A DNA stretch of 64,000 nucleotides from Typha latifolia (Eukaryota; Streptophyta; Magnoliopsida; Poales; Typhaceae), in contig CM034105.1 in NCBI GenBank assembly GCA_019914945.1, forward strand, positions 13,764,001 through 13,828,000. The letters run 5' to 3'. Both the position numbers and the translations under genes were made by a program. Position 1 is the stretch's first letter. Every line of letters starts with the position of its first letter. Of this stretch, positions 49,255 through 59,903 are shown one piece after another. A model generated the notes under the pieces. It did not search any database and was not told the origin of the DNA. It saw nothing but the letters and a program-made list of their open reading frames with translations.

Positions 49255-50576
49255 ATGGCGCCGGAGAAGCTCAAGATCTTGATCATCGGAGCGACAGGAT
49301 ACATCGGGAAGCACATCGTGGCGGCGAGCGCGCGGTCCGGTCACCCCACCTTCGCCCTGGTGCGAGATACTGCTCCCTCGGAACTTTCTAAGGCCCAGAT
49401 CCTCCAAAGCTTCAGGGACTCCGGCGTCACCCTCGTCAAGGTAAGGTTACCGTCACCTCTCTCTCTCTCTCTCCGCCTCAAAATCCTAACCCCTTATGCT
49501 CATCTTTAGGGTGACCTCTACGATCACCAGAGCTTGGTGAAAGCGATCAAGACCGTTGATGTGGTGATCTCCACCGTCGGTGTCCTACAATTGGCGGATC
49601 AGACGAAGATTATAGCCGCCATCAAGGAAGCCGGCAACGTCAAGGTTAGGGTTTTACTCTCGCCCTCTTTTTAAATTCTTTTTTATTATTTTGGATGATG
49701 GGATCCGGGCACCGCCTAGTAGGTGGATAGTGCTTTCCTAGCATCTGTTTCATTGCCCTGAAGACTTGCAATTATCGGAAGATTGTAGAGGTTCTTACCG
49801 TCTGAGTTTGGGAACGATGTGGATCGCGGGCACGCTGTGGAGCCAGCGAAGAGTACATTCGCCGTCAAGGCGCAGATCCGGCGTGCTATCGAGGCGGAGG
49901 GGATACCTTACACCTACGTCTCCTCCAACTGCTTCGCAGGGTATTTTCTCCCAACTATCGTACAATCCGGAGCTAATGGTCCTCAGACCAACAAAATTGT
50001 CATCTTAGGTGATGGAAATGCCAAAGGTAACAACAATTATGACCTCCTAGAACCCTTCCTTCATAGCTCGTATTAATGAATCAATCCAGTAACTATCTTA
50101 TCCTGTTCCATTTCATTCGTTCAGCGATATTTATCGGTGAAGATGACATCGATACATACACCATTAAGGCAGTAGATGACCCCAGAACCTTGAACAAGAT
50201 TCTATATCTGAGACCACCTGCCAATATCTTATCCCACAATGAGCTCGTCTCACTCTGGGAGAAGAAAACTGGTAGGACTTTTGAGAGGGAGTATGTTCCT
50301 GAAGATGTGGTTCTGAAGCAGATTCAAGGTATTAATTGTTGTCAAATTGGAAGCGTTTTTAGTTTCTTCTTCGTTATACCTACTGATCTCACTGCTTACT
50401 GTGCTCCAGAATCTCCAATGCCGGTTAATGTATTTCTTGCAATGAACCACTCTATCTTCGTCAAGGGAGACCAGACCAACTTTGAGATCGATCCGTCCTT
50501 TGGCGTGGAGGCTAGCGAGCTCTACCCTGACGTCAACTACACTACAGTTGACGAATACCTCAACCGCTTACTCTAA
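49255..50576 (+). CDS. PCBER/isoflavone reductase-like NADPH reductase, array copy 4
   Basis: Predicted 309-aa reductase and the most compact copy. Exons: 49255-49440, 49510-49644, 49789-50026, 50125-50328, 50410-50576. The coenzyme loop reads GATGYIGK (GGTGYIGK in the others), which still satisfies GxxGxxG. Lys134 is kept (FAVKAQIRR), but residue 135 is Ala rather than Val. Residues 87-88 are VL. The loop after SSNCFAGYFLP is TIVQSGANGPQTNK, clearly different from the TLGQPGASGPPTDK of copy 3. Intron 2 is only 144 bp, with an acceptor GATTGTAG instead of CTTGCAG. The promoter carries a G-box. This mix of loop changes could mean altered substrate preference or relaxed constraint. Confidence 0.93.
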
Positions 50577-51657
50577 GAATCCGAGAAACCGAGCCACGAT
50601 AGTGCAGTCCTGATGAGCTCGTTATGTTTTAAATTTTGATGGCTTGGTTTTACTATTTGCAATCATTGGATTGTGTTTGATGTTTTGGTTTTTTTTTTTT
50701 GTTGCAGTTCGTCCACTTTATATATTTGGCCTTGTGCTGTGTACTTTGGGTTTGAGTTATAATGGAAACTATACTTGTTCACTTGCTAAAGAAAAAAAAA
50801 ATTATTGGAGTAACCTACATCACTTCTTAAGGTGGACATTAACTCAGACACATCCATTTGGTCAGGGATCTACATCATAGATTTGTGAAATATGTGAGGA
50901 AAACATATTATCTAGTATATGTTTGAACTAGCTCTGTCTCTTACTTTTAAATGAATTAACCCAAATGCAAGAAATTTTATTGGAGGATTGCTACATCATG
51001 TCATACTAATATAGTTGAAGTTTAGGTTAAACATCATCTTAATCTGGGAAAAACAGTGAATGTTTAGCAGCTAGATAGTAGATTCATTGAATGCCCAAAT
51101 ATTTGCTATTTTTTTATAAAAAAAAGTAAATAAACTGGCTTATGCAATTTGTAACATTGTGAGTTGAAAGTTGGCATAATTGTCACACCTCTTCTTTCTC
51201 AAAAAATATCCAGGATTTACTTTAATGAAGCTAAACCACCAAGAACAAAGATGTCTCACTCGTACAACTAGTGCCCACTGCCCAGTCCATGTTTCCTTTT
51301 TTTTTTCTGTTCTATTGAGGGTCCTACTACTTCTGCAGCTGCAAACATCTGTCATACTTATTGTACCAAAATTGCCACATGAGAAGCAACGACAAGCTGT
51401 ATTTAGATGTCAAGCCCCCAAATTTAAAGAGGATGAAGGCAATGATATATACATTAATCCCAAAAGAGAGAAATATTTAATTGAATGGTTGCAGTTAAGA
51501 ATCAATCCTAATGGAACTTTACATAAAAATTCTACTGTAATTACTGCAAGAAGAAAAGGTTGTAAACTCGATATCAATTGATCACAGTGTATATTCCAAT
51601 CTCTTCCCTGGAAAAAAAAAGGAAAAAAAAATGTTTAAGAAGAACACGAGTCCCCTG
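50577..51657. other. 3' flank of the reductase array and 3' flank of the small minus-strand gene
   Basis: Copy 4 UTR up to about 51020 is related to the copy 2 flank but lacks the AATAAA segment. Beyond that, a 133-codon plus-strand frame at 51180-51581 has no recognisable motif and I do not accept it as a gene. Confidence 0.5.
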
Positions 51658-52061
51658 CTACCTCTCCGTGCCATTCTCTCTCATTGCTCTCTGCGACAGA
51701 GCCCTTGCCGGTGATGGCGACGGCGACGGCGACGGCGACTGCACCATTGAGATTGTTATTGGTCTGTTCTTCAACTGAGCCTGAGCATTCTCCATGGATA
51801 CAATCACTCTCCTAGAGTTTATTTTCATGGTGGTCTCTCCTATCAAATCATATAAAGAGAAGAAAAAAAAAGTATATATATATATAAGAACAAAGAACAT
51901 TTACCAACTGAAAGAAGCCGGATGAGATGAAAAGAGAAACAGATCTTACCTTGAGAACCCATATTAGTTTTTTCTGACGCAGACCAAAAGATTAGAGTAG
52001 GGGTGATGATGGTGAGCAGAAGCCAGAAGAAAAAGATTAGAACATAGGCTCTGGGAGGCAT
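51658..52061 (-). CDS. small membrane-anchored or secreted protein, function unknown
   Basis: Two exons on the minus strand, 52061-51950 and 51839-51658, give 97 aa. The donor CAAG/GTAAGA and acceptor TTGATAG look normal, and the frame is open across the joint. Residues 7-27 (YVLIFFFWLLLTIITPTLIF) form a strong hydrophobic segment, acting as a signal peptide or single anchor. Residues 38-70 are basic and polar (KINSRRVIVSMENAQAQLKN). A (SP)5 repeat follows, then a charged tail ending RENGTER. I do not recognise the family, and it matches no CLE, CEP, PSK or RALF peptide motif that I can see. An upstream ATG at 52136 would add 25 residues with a basic N-terminus. It could be a peptide precursor or simply a poorly known plant membrane protein. 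Confidence 0.6.
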
Positions 52062-53190
52062 CCTTCTCTTCTTACTACGGGAGGAGACTTTGAAGAGAGT
52101 ATAAGGAAGAAGAGAACGAGGAGATCTTGCTTGCAATGGAGCAGAGGAGGAGAGAGAGAGAGTAATACTTAGAAGTTTAAAATATATTTACCTACAATTT
52201 TATCTCTAGTTTTAGGAGGAGTGGGAACAATATTAGTACTAAGTTTTCTTATGGATTTGCAAAATTATCAACGCGTAAATGATAGAAGAAAGGGACCCAC
52301 CCACGTTTCCTTCGTCATCTTCTGGGTTGAAGGACATAGACAACGTGTTAAACCCAATGACATCCATAATTAAATAACTCTTCTAGATCCTACTTTGAAA
52401 CTCCATATTAATATAATATGGAATTTGTAATGCTATATTCTGGTAAATAATTGTTTGTTTGTTATACATCACCTTAAGCTTTTCATAGAAGAGTAAATAA
52501 TTGTCACAGTGTACTAAAATTGCGGTGATTAAGGAATAATAAGACAAAACCTTGTTTAATTAGTGTGTAAGCCTTAAAACTTGAATAAAGAGTTTTTGCA
52601 TATTTTAATAAAAATATGTGATAATTTTATGATACATATACAACTTAAAGTTATATTGACCATACTACACATTTTGAGAAAAAAATAATAATATTTAGGT
52701 GTTATTTATAAATAAGAAAGTGTTAATTCATAAATAAAACAAGGAGGTAGGTGTTATAAAAATGTTAAATTTTTTAATTTAATTATTAAACAAACCATAT
52801 TTATATTTATTATCTCAACTCATTTAAGATTAGACTCATCAATTTGTTCATGACACAATAAACTATTTATGACTTAACTAACTTATTTACAATTTAACTA
52901 AAATGTATATAAATTTGAATAACTATGCCACTAGATAATCTATTTCTAATTGTATTTAAAAATTCTGTCCTATTTAATAAATAAATTGTGATCATATTAT
53001 TTATATTATCATGACGCAACCAAACCAACTAACCTTAATCGATTGCCATCTCTCTCCGAGGAGGCCAAAGTTTATACCAAGGGAATATGTAATGAAATCC
53101 AACTGCTAACAGCGCACGCGTCAACATCACCGATCTTTGGTAAAAGCGCGGTTAGATTTTTGAATTCGAACAAACGAACGCCAGCTTGGT
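52062..53190. other. divergent promoter region, very AT-rich
   Basis: Between the small minus-strand gene and the RFC3-like gene. A GA run near 52150-52163 lies in the likely leader of the small gene. The middle, 52400-53040, is AT-rich without visible features. Confidence 0.5.
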
Positions 53191-53199
53191 AGACGAAAG

Positions 53200-53532
53200 C
53201 TATTTAAAGGGCATCACAGAGTTGGCGGCTACGGAGAAGCTGAGGTCGAAGGAGGAGGGGGGAGAGAGAGAGAGAGAGAGCAAAAGAGACAAAGGAGCGA
53301 AACCTTCTCGAAGAATCCAAGGCATAGGGATTGCAGAATGCGTCTCTTTGCACTCTTCGTCTTCGATGCGGATCTCTCGATCTCGTCGATCGCTTTTTAT
53401 ACCCCAACGCTCCCTCCTCCTCGTTTGCGGAATCGGATGTGGAGCGATTCGTGGAGTTCTTCTGATTCCTTCCCCGGGCTCGAGTTCTTGCTGCGGAAAT
53501 CCTGGGGATCGAGCCGATCTGGGGTTCTTCAG
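53200..53532 (+). other. non-coding first exon of the RFC3-like gene, with upstream ORF
   Basis: Purine-rich leader with a GA run at 53261-53280, ending at a CAG/GTATGA donor (53533). The acceptor TTTGTGCAG at 53820 leads to the coding exon. An ATG at 53338 opens a 66-codon frame (MRLFALFVFDADLS...) that could act as an upstream ORF. It cannot be joined in frame to the main protein, because the main frame has a TAG between the acceptor and the chosen ATG. Confidence 0.55.
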
Positions 53533-53863
53533 GTATGATCCTTCGAGAAATCCTTGATGTTGGACATGTATGTTGTTGTCTGTTTGGTAATTGATGCGTT
53601 TTTTTTTGAGAACCCTCGATGTTGGATCTTGTAATTTGTTCTCTGTTTTTGGTTAGTATTTTGGAGTTGGAACTAAGAATGGATGAAACTTGTATTTAGG
53701 AGAGATCGAAGTAGATGACTACAATTAGAAGACATCTTCTTGCTTGGTCATTCATATGCTGCATCTCTACCACAAAGCCACTTACTGTTATTGTTAAATA
53801 TTATTTGAGAATTTGTGCAGATCCTGCCTTTTGCAACTATAGTGGCTCTCAATTTTATCCAAG

Positions 53864-56800
53864 ATGCCTGAAATTACGAATGCCTCAAGATACAATAATC
53901 CCTGTCAACAAAATTATTCCCTGAGGCGCACCAGAAGTGGCTATGAACCCTCCGATACGGAGTCAGAATGGCAGGAAAGCCCCTGGCATGAAGGGCTATT
54001 GACTTCAGACGGGCCTATAACACCTTTGGTTCCTTCAAGGACTATTAGTCCTTTAAAATATAGTACGAGGCCCATTCTAAGGGAGGACAATGGCTCACTG
54101 AAAGTTCCAGGAGCTAGAAGACATAGCAGATCTCCTTATAGCCGTGCAAGAATTGGTAATGATGGGAATTCTTCTCTAGCATGTGAAAATTTAGAAAAAA
54201 ATGCCAATCCTCTGGAGGTCCCAGAGCACTGCAGACATATCTCTCCATATAAGGTCAATAGAGAGGATTCAAATTATGGGAACAACGAGGTCACCAACTC
54301 TTTGCGCAAGAAGAGCCATAGAACGCCTCCAAGATTCCGTGAATATGTTGAAAATGGTGTTCTTTCCCAATTTCAACATGTTCCAAGGGGGAGTGAGAGG
54401 TCAAATTACAGTCGTAATAGGTCAATCTCTACTCCTAAACTAAGATCAAGAGAAAAGGAGCAGCCAATCTCAGATTTTCATGGGATCAGTCAAGGTCCTT
54501 CACCGATTGTGAGACAGATGACTCATAATGTACAAGACACTGAGGCTGCAAGAGATCCTTCACCAAATAAGATTCAGGATATGGTTGGGAGTAAGAAACT
54601 ACCTAAATCTCCCTCACACAATGCCTATGCAGCTATGAGCACAGACTCTATTTCTCCAGGTGATATCTTCTTTTCTCGTGATTGTGGAGTTCCTCAGAAA
54701 AGCTCTGTTTACCTCAATGGTGATAAAACCTGTGATCCACCACGGAAAGCAGTGTCTGAAACAAATATAGTCTCCCATCATGGAAATAGAGGAATTTATA
54801 GTCCAGTTAGAACTACTAAGACCATTTCAATAAGCACAGTTCTTTCACAAACAAACACAAGTTCCACTTCTGCTGTTAGTCGGATGAGTAGTGGCCGGAC
54901 AAACACTAGCTCAGGTTCTGTTACTAATCGGCTGAGTAGTGGCAGGGTTAGTGATGATGGTAGTAAATTTAGTGCTAGCAGTGGAAAACTCGGTGGGAAT
55001 TTCAGAAGCTTCACCCTCAATAGACAGAAAGGTCAAATAGATGCATGGCTTTCATGCGTCAAGGGAGGATCCTGCAGAAAATCAAAGTCACCAGAATGTA
55101 GGACAATAGATGAAATTTCTTTTATCGAGAGGGCACTTGTGGTGGAAGAAATGAGGCTTTTCTGGGCTGATAAGCATCGTCCTTGGACATTGAATGGCTT
55201 CATTTGTCACAGAATGCAAGTGCAGCAACTCAAACAATTGGTAAACTCTATCACTTCTCTGTTTGTGATTCCTTATTTAATGTTTTTCTTCTTGATAAAA
55301 TTGTTTGCAATGTGTTTGCAAACAATAATGTCACATAATTTCAGTAGCTGTAGGCTTGCTGTAATAGAGCTTATAATGATTCCATGTTTGAAGATGACTT
55401 AAACTTTACTTAATTTGTGCTCATTTGCTGAACTTTAGTGTCTAATTTTGTCTATTCCTTCAACTCTTCAAGTATGAAGCCTGTGGGCTATTCATAATTT
55501 AATATGTTTAATTCATTGGAGGTTAAATTGATCACACTTAAATTGGAAGTATTGATTTTTTTTGTTGGCATTAGCCCATTCATATACCTTGCTTTATGCT
55601 TGCTCATCATTCCTCATGCAGTGCATTTTGATTTGTTATCTAGTTAATATGTTGTCATCTTGCATCAAATAGGTAAAAGATATACCATATAAGATAGTGA
55701 GTCTAACCAACATAATTCATGATTTCTACGATGTTGATACAATTACAACTAATACAATTGATCAAGCCCAAAGGCCAATTCGACTGGCTTAACTTCAATT
55801 ACTTTTATGGATTTGGTGTAAACTGATTGAACTTATGAATTTATTACTGTGGTCCTGATTTTAGTTTTAGCCCAGAAACAAATATTTTTGCTCCAACTAA
55901 CAGATGTGCTCCATCTAACAGATCTATACATTTCGTTTTGTTAGGTATCATGTAACAACTTTCCTCATATCCTGTTTAAGGGACCTCAAGGATCAGGAAA
56001 GAAATCATTGTGCAAGGCTTTAGTACAGGAGATATTTGGTGACTCCTCTCTTAAAGTATGAACTATCATCTGTGATGAAATTTTATCCGTGTTTCATTTT
56101 AATAATAAGCTAATATAATTCTTTGCCTATTTTGTAGATCTCTCATGATTTAAGACATTTTCATATTCAGGTTAGCATGCTCCTAAAAATCTTTTATTTA
56201 TGCTCAATATCCAATCTCTACATTTCTTGCAGAAGAACGTTTTTGATTTTGGGGCAATATTTCACATGGAAATTTAATCATTGACAGAAAAGAGGGGCAT
56301 CAATAAAAAGGTTCCTGACTTGAATACCATGAATCAGTATTAGTGTATTACCCCTTCTTGCCTTTTGAAACCCTATACTGTTGACAGCCTTCAAGTGGTG
56401 GTTTGAAACCATTTTAACTTTTACAAAGGTATTAATATGCTAATATGGCATACAATTACTTGTTCTCATGAATCGAGGATTGTTGGCAATTGTTAACCTA
56501 AACTGCACATTGTCCTTCCTGGACCAGTTAAAAGTTAAAACAGTTGATGAAAGAGATGCTATATATTTATACTCATTTGTCATAACAATGTAAGCAAGTA
56601 TTTGTACTTTCACATACTTTACAGGTATAGCTGTTTCTTTTTTTCTGCCTTTCTAGTAGTAACTAAACAGTTGCTGAAAGAAATGTGATGCGTTTATACA
56701 GTTATCATTGTCATAACAACGTAGCTGAACATAATGAGCAAGTTTATACAGTTACTACACATACTTTAGCTACATAACAATGTAGCTAAACAATATACAT

Positions 56801-59098
56801 TTTTTCCCTTTTCTGGTTTTCTGCACTTGTTCAAGGTACATAATGTAAGAGGTTTGTGAATGTGCAAGATTCAATTTGAACAGTTGTACCCTAATTTTAA
56901 CAGGAAGCCAAGCATGTACAAATTGTTGCTCCAATAACTTCAAGTCCTCATCACGTGGAAGTTAATTTGAAATCTCAACTAAAGAATGCTAGATATACTT
57001 TAATAGCTCTAGCCAGGGAAATAGCTGGCAATCATGCAGAAGCTCCTGAAATTAGTGATCCAAGTTTCAGAATGGACTTCAAAGGTCTACTATTTTCACT
57101 CTGTTCTTTCACCAGATATCCAACTTTTGTCCAGATATCCGATTTTCGTTATGTGAAGGTGATTTGTTTTATTCTTGCAGTAATTGTTCTCTTCGGTGTT
57201 GACAAAGCTATGGAGAATGTTCAACACTTGATAAAATGGATAATCGAATGCTACACTGACGCTTGCAAGATTTTACTTTGCTGTGAAGATGGCACTGATA
57301 TCCTTGATTCAATAAAGAGTCGTTGCAAACTTGTCAGCATTGATGCTCCTGGTACTAATGAGGTAAGTTTTGTTCTTCATATTTCTTTGATTGAGTTATA
57401 TAGCATTTAACATTTGAACTTCACAATAGGAAGCATCAACTTCTTTAGGTCCTTTTTTTTCTCATCATCCTTCATTTCTGTTGGTCTCCTTTTTCAAATT
57501 TTCTTGGTGAGCATGGGAAGTAATAGAGAAAAACTTCTAGTCACTTCAAGTACATGCGTTGATCATTAAATTTCACTCGGTGCATGTAAAGTTCCTTTAT
57601 GGCTTTCTTTTCTCATGGTGAATTCACTGTATCGTTGTGAACCACGATGAGATTGACACTGTGGTAATCAGAGAATTGAATTTACTGACATAAATTTATC
57701 AAGCTAATTTATATCAAGCTCCTTGAAATAACTTAACTATTATGACTCTTTTCAGGAGAATCAAATTTCTACTTATTGAAACTTGCTAAGCATGCCTTTG
57801 TAAGGATTGATTAATCATTAACTGGATGTGTATGATTTTCGTATCATCAGAACACTACTCGTTATTGGAAGTACTGTTTGATACTTATGTTCTTCTAAGA
57901 GAATTATCAACTTTGAGATGTGAGTTAGACAACCTCAAATTGTTAGTAGACAGCTTCAATTATGAGAATGAAGATAGGATCTTCTTTCTGTTGTGACATT
58001 ATTTGATGCTGTTAAATCTTGTAGACTGAAATTGCTCGTCACATGTGTCAGATTATGGATGTTCTGATTCAGATAGCAAAGAAGGAGAATTTAGAGCTTC
58101 CTCTGAGTTTTGCTGGTTCTATTGCAGCTGAATCCAAGCAGAACTTGAGGGAAGCAATTATGGCCCTTGAAGCATGCAAGGCTAACAAGTACTGTATACT
58201 TGCACATAAATAGAATAGGAGAAAAAGTCATTCAGGTGTTTTTTCCCTTGATTTTTACAGCATTGACAGAGCTTAGGTTTCTTTGGCTTTTGATTTCACT
58301 TGTACAGCTACCCTTTTGTTGATGGACAACCAATACCATTTGGCTGGGAGGAAGTTTTAATGGAACTTGCAGCAGATATTCTAGCTGATCCATCTCCTAA
58401 AAGGTTAAATACCAAAACATTATTTCTCCGTGTGTGTAGTAAGCTTTTTAGAGCCCTCAAATTGCCCACGATATTGAGACAATAACTCCAATTTAGGTTG
58501 TTTTTGACGCGTGGGAAGTTGCAAAAACTGCTCGTGGAGTCAGTTCATCCGAAGTTGATTCTCCAGGTAATTCCATGGAATTGTTCTACTTGAATCTTTC
58601 AACATTAATTTCCAGACGTATTTTGTATTGGCGCAAAAGTAATTTGTTAATGATCCCACTGCCCCCTCACCCGAATGCATGCAGAAGCTCGTGGAACAAT
58701 TTCTTAAGGGAATCGAAGCTGGTATAAAGAGGGAGCTTTATTACTGGCATGCTTATTATGTGAGTTTATCCATTCCATCCTGTTGTTGTATTATGCACGG
58801 CCATAATCTCACAATTTCTTCGTAGAAATTTCTTTTATATGAGAAGTCTTATAGCTTGAAACTACGATTTCAGGATAAGAGATTACCCACTGGACCAAGT
58901 GCCTTGCTGAAATTAGAAGGTAAATGACTTACTCGTGGTGCTTCTCTTCTTTGGCTACGTATATCGAATTTGGTTGCTCTCTTCATCACAACAAAGGAGC
59001 AGGAATACTGCATGATTACTGTTTGCTAAAATATCTTGTGACTTGCCACAGAATTTGTTGCGAAGTTCATGAGTCTACATAGGAAGAGCAGAACCTAG
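53864..59098 (+). CDS. RFC3-like AAA+ clamp-loader protein with long N-terminal extension
   Basis: Predicted 793-aa plant protein related to replication factor C subunit 3. Coding exons: 53864-55240, 55945-56055, 56138-56170, 56904-57084, 57181-57362, 58025-58188, 58308-58403, 58497-58566, 58685-58759, 58874-58919, 59052-59098. Residues 1-430 are Ser/Arg/Pro-rich and probably disordered, with a doubled TNTSSxS...RxSSGR unit. The clamp-loader entry motif WADKHRP starts at 434. Walker A is intact (GPQGSGKKS, 472-480). The Walker B strand reads [13 protein letters not shown], where true RFC3 has N-E-V-D-K, so the Glu is lost. The SRC motif (614-616), which gives the arginine finger in RFC, is kept. 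The C-terminal helical collar follows. The start is the first ATG after an in-frame TAG. Likely a nuclear DNA-metabolism factor, possibly with reduced ATPase activity; the role is unproven. Confidence 0.88.
54851..54946 (+). repeat. 48-bp coding tandem repeat in the RFC3-like gene
   Basis: Two in-frame 48-base units, 54851-54898 and 54899-54946, encoding [16 protein letters not shown] and [16 protein letters not shown]. The unit length is a multiple of three, so the duplication kept the frame. Confidence 0.85.
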
Positions 59099-59903
59099 CA
59101 GCTCAAAAGAATTTCACCATAAGTGTCTTGCCGTTCCATTTTTATGTAACACAATTATGATGAACAAGAGATCTACTGCCATAAAGAAAGCTCGAGCATC
59201 TGAAATAAAGTTTGGCCTTGCCTTGCCCTGTTTCAGTAAGTACCTTCTCCGATATGACTCGAGCCTTTCATCTTGTAGAAATTTTAAATTTGCTATAGTA
59301 GAAACGCATGTTGTAATATATGCCCAACGTAATATTTTGTAATTAAAATGCCTTCCAGCTCACTACACGTGTCATACATAATGCTTGTCCATACGTTCAC
59401 ACATGCACGCAAACACGCGCAGTAGCACAAAAACACATACCCACACGATCCATACGGAGGACATACCATGTACATCCTCTCAGGCACTTCACGCACACGC
59501 AGTCCCACGTACAACACATGGACGCACACACATACAACGTGTCCGTATATATATATATGTAGAGAGAGAGAGAGAGCATCAGAATTTAGACCTCGCTGAA
59601 GTATATTAACAAGAGACAAGTTTATATCCACATGTTCTTGCAGACCTGCTCTGGGTTCGTGCAACAAGAAATGCACATCTGACTTTGTCAATTGAGGAGT
59701 AACCATGACTTATCCAAATTGATAATGAAATAATCACTATATATACTAAAAGCATCCTCTTAATGACAGATGCCCACTAAAAAAAAAAAAAAAAAAAAAG
59801 GATTATCAACTAAAAGCGATGTTCTTCAAATTCGACTAGTATAAGGTGTATCTTACGTCAGTACTTCACACATTTGAGAAATACTTCCTCTCGCCAGTAG
59901 ACA
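59099..59903. other. spacer between converging RFC3-like and RER1 genes
   Basis: Contains both 3' UTRs, a degenerate CA-rich stretch at about 59395-59545, a TA/GA run at 59547-59576, and a poly-A run at 59779-59799. The open frames here arise from the CA-rich repeat. Confidence 0.6.

Noticed and set aside
36820..50576. Reading the reductase array as leucoanthocyanidin reductase or as a biosynthetic gene cluster
   Set aside because: The proteins are 309 aa without the C-terminal extension of leucoanthocyanidin reductase, and no other pathway enzymes lie nearby. A tandem paralogue array is the simpler reading.
51180..51581. 133-codon plus-strand open frame
   Set aside because: No recognisable domain and no leader or splice context, and composition is like the surrounding spacer. 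It lies where the 3' flanks of two genes meet.
53338..53538. 66-codon frame as the true N-terminus of the RFC3-like protein
   Set aside because: The main frame has an in-frame TAG after the 53820 acceptor, so this segment cannot be joined to it. Treated as leader with an upstream ORF.
59293..59706. Cys/Val-rich minus-strand frame of 137 codons
   Set aside because: Translation of a degenerate CA/CACA tract in the spacer between two converging genes.
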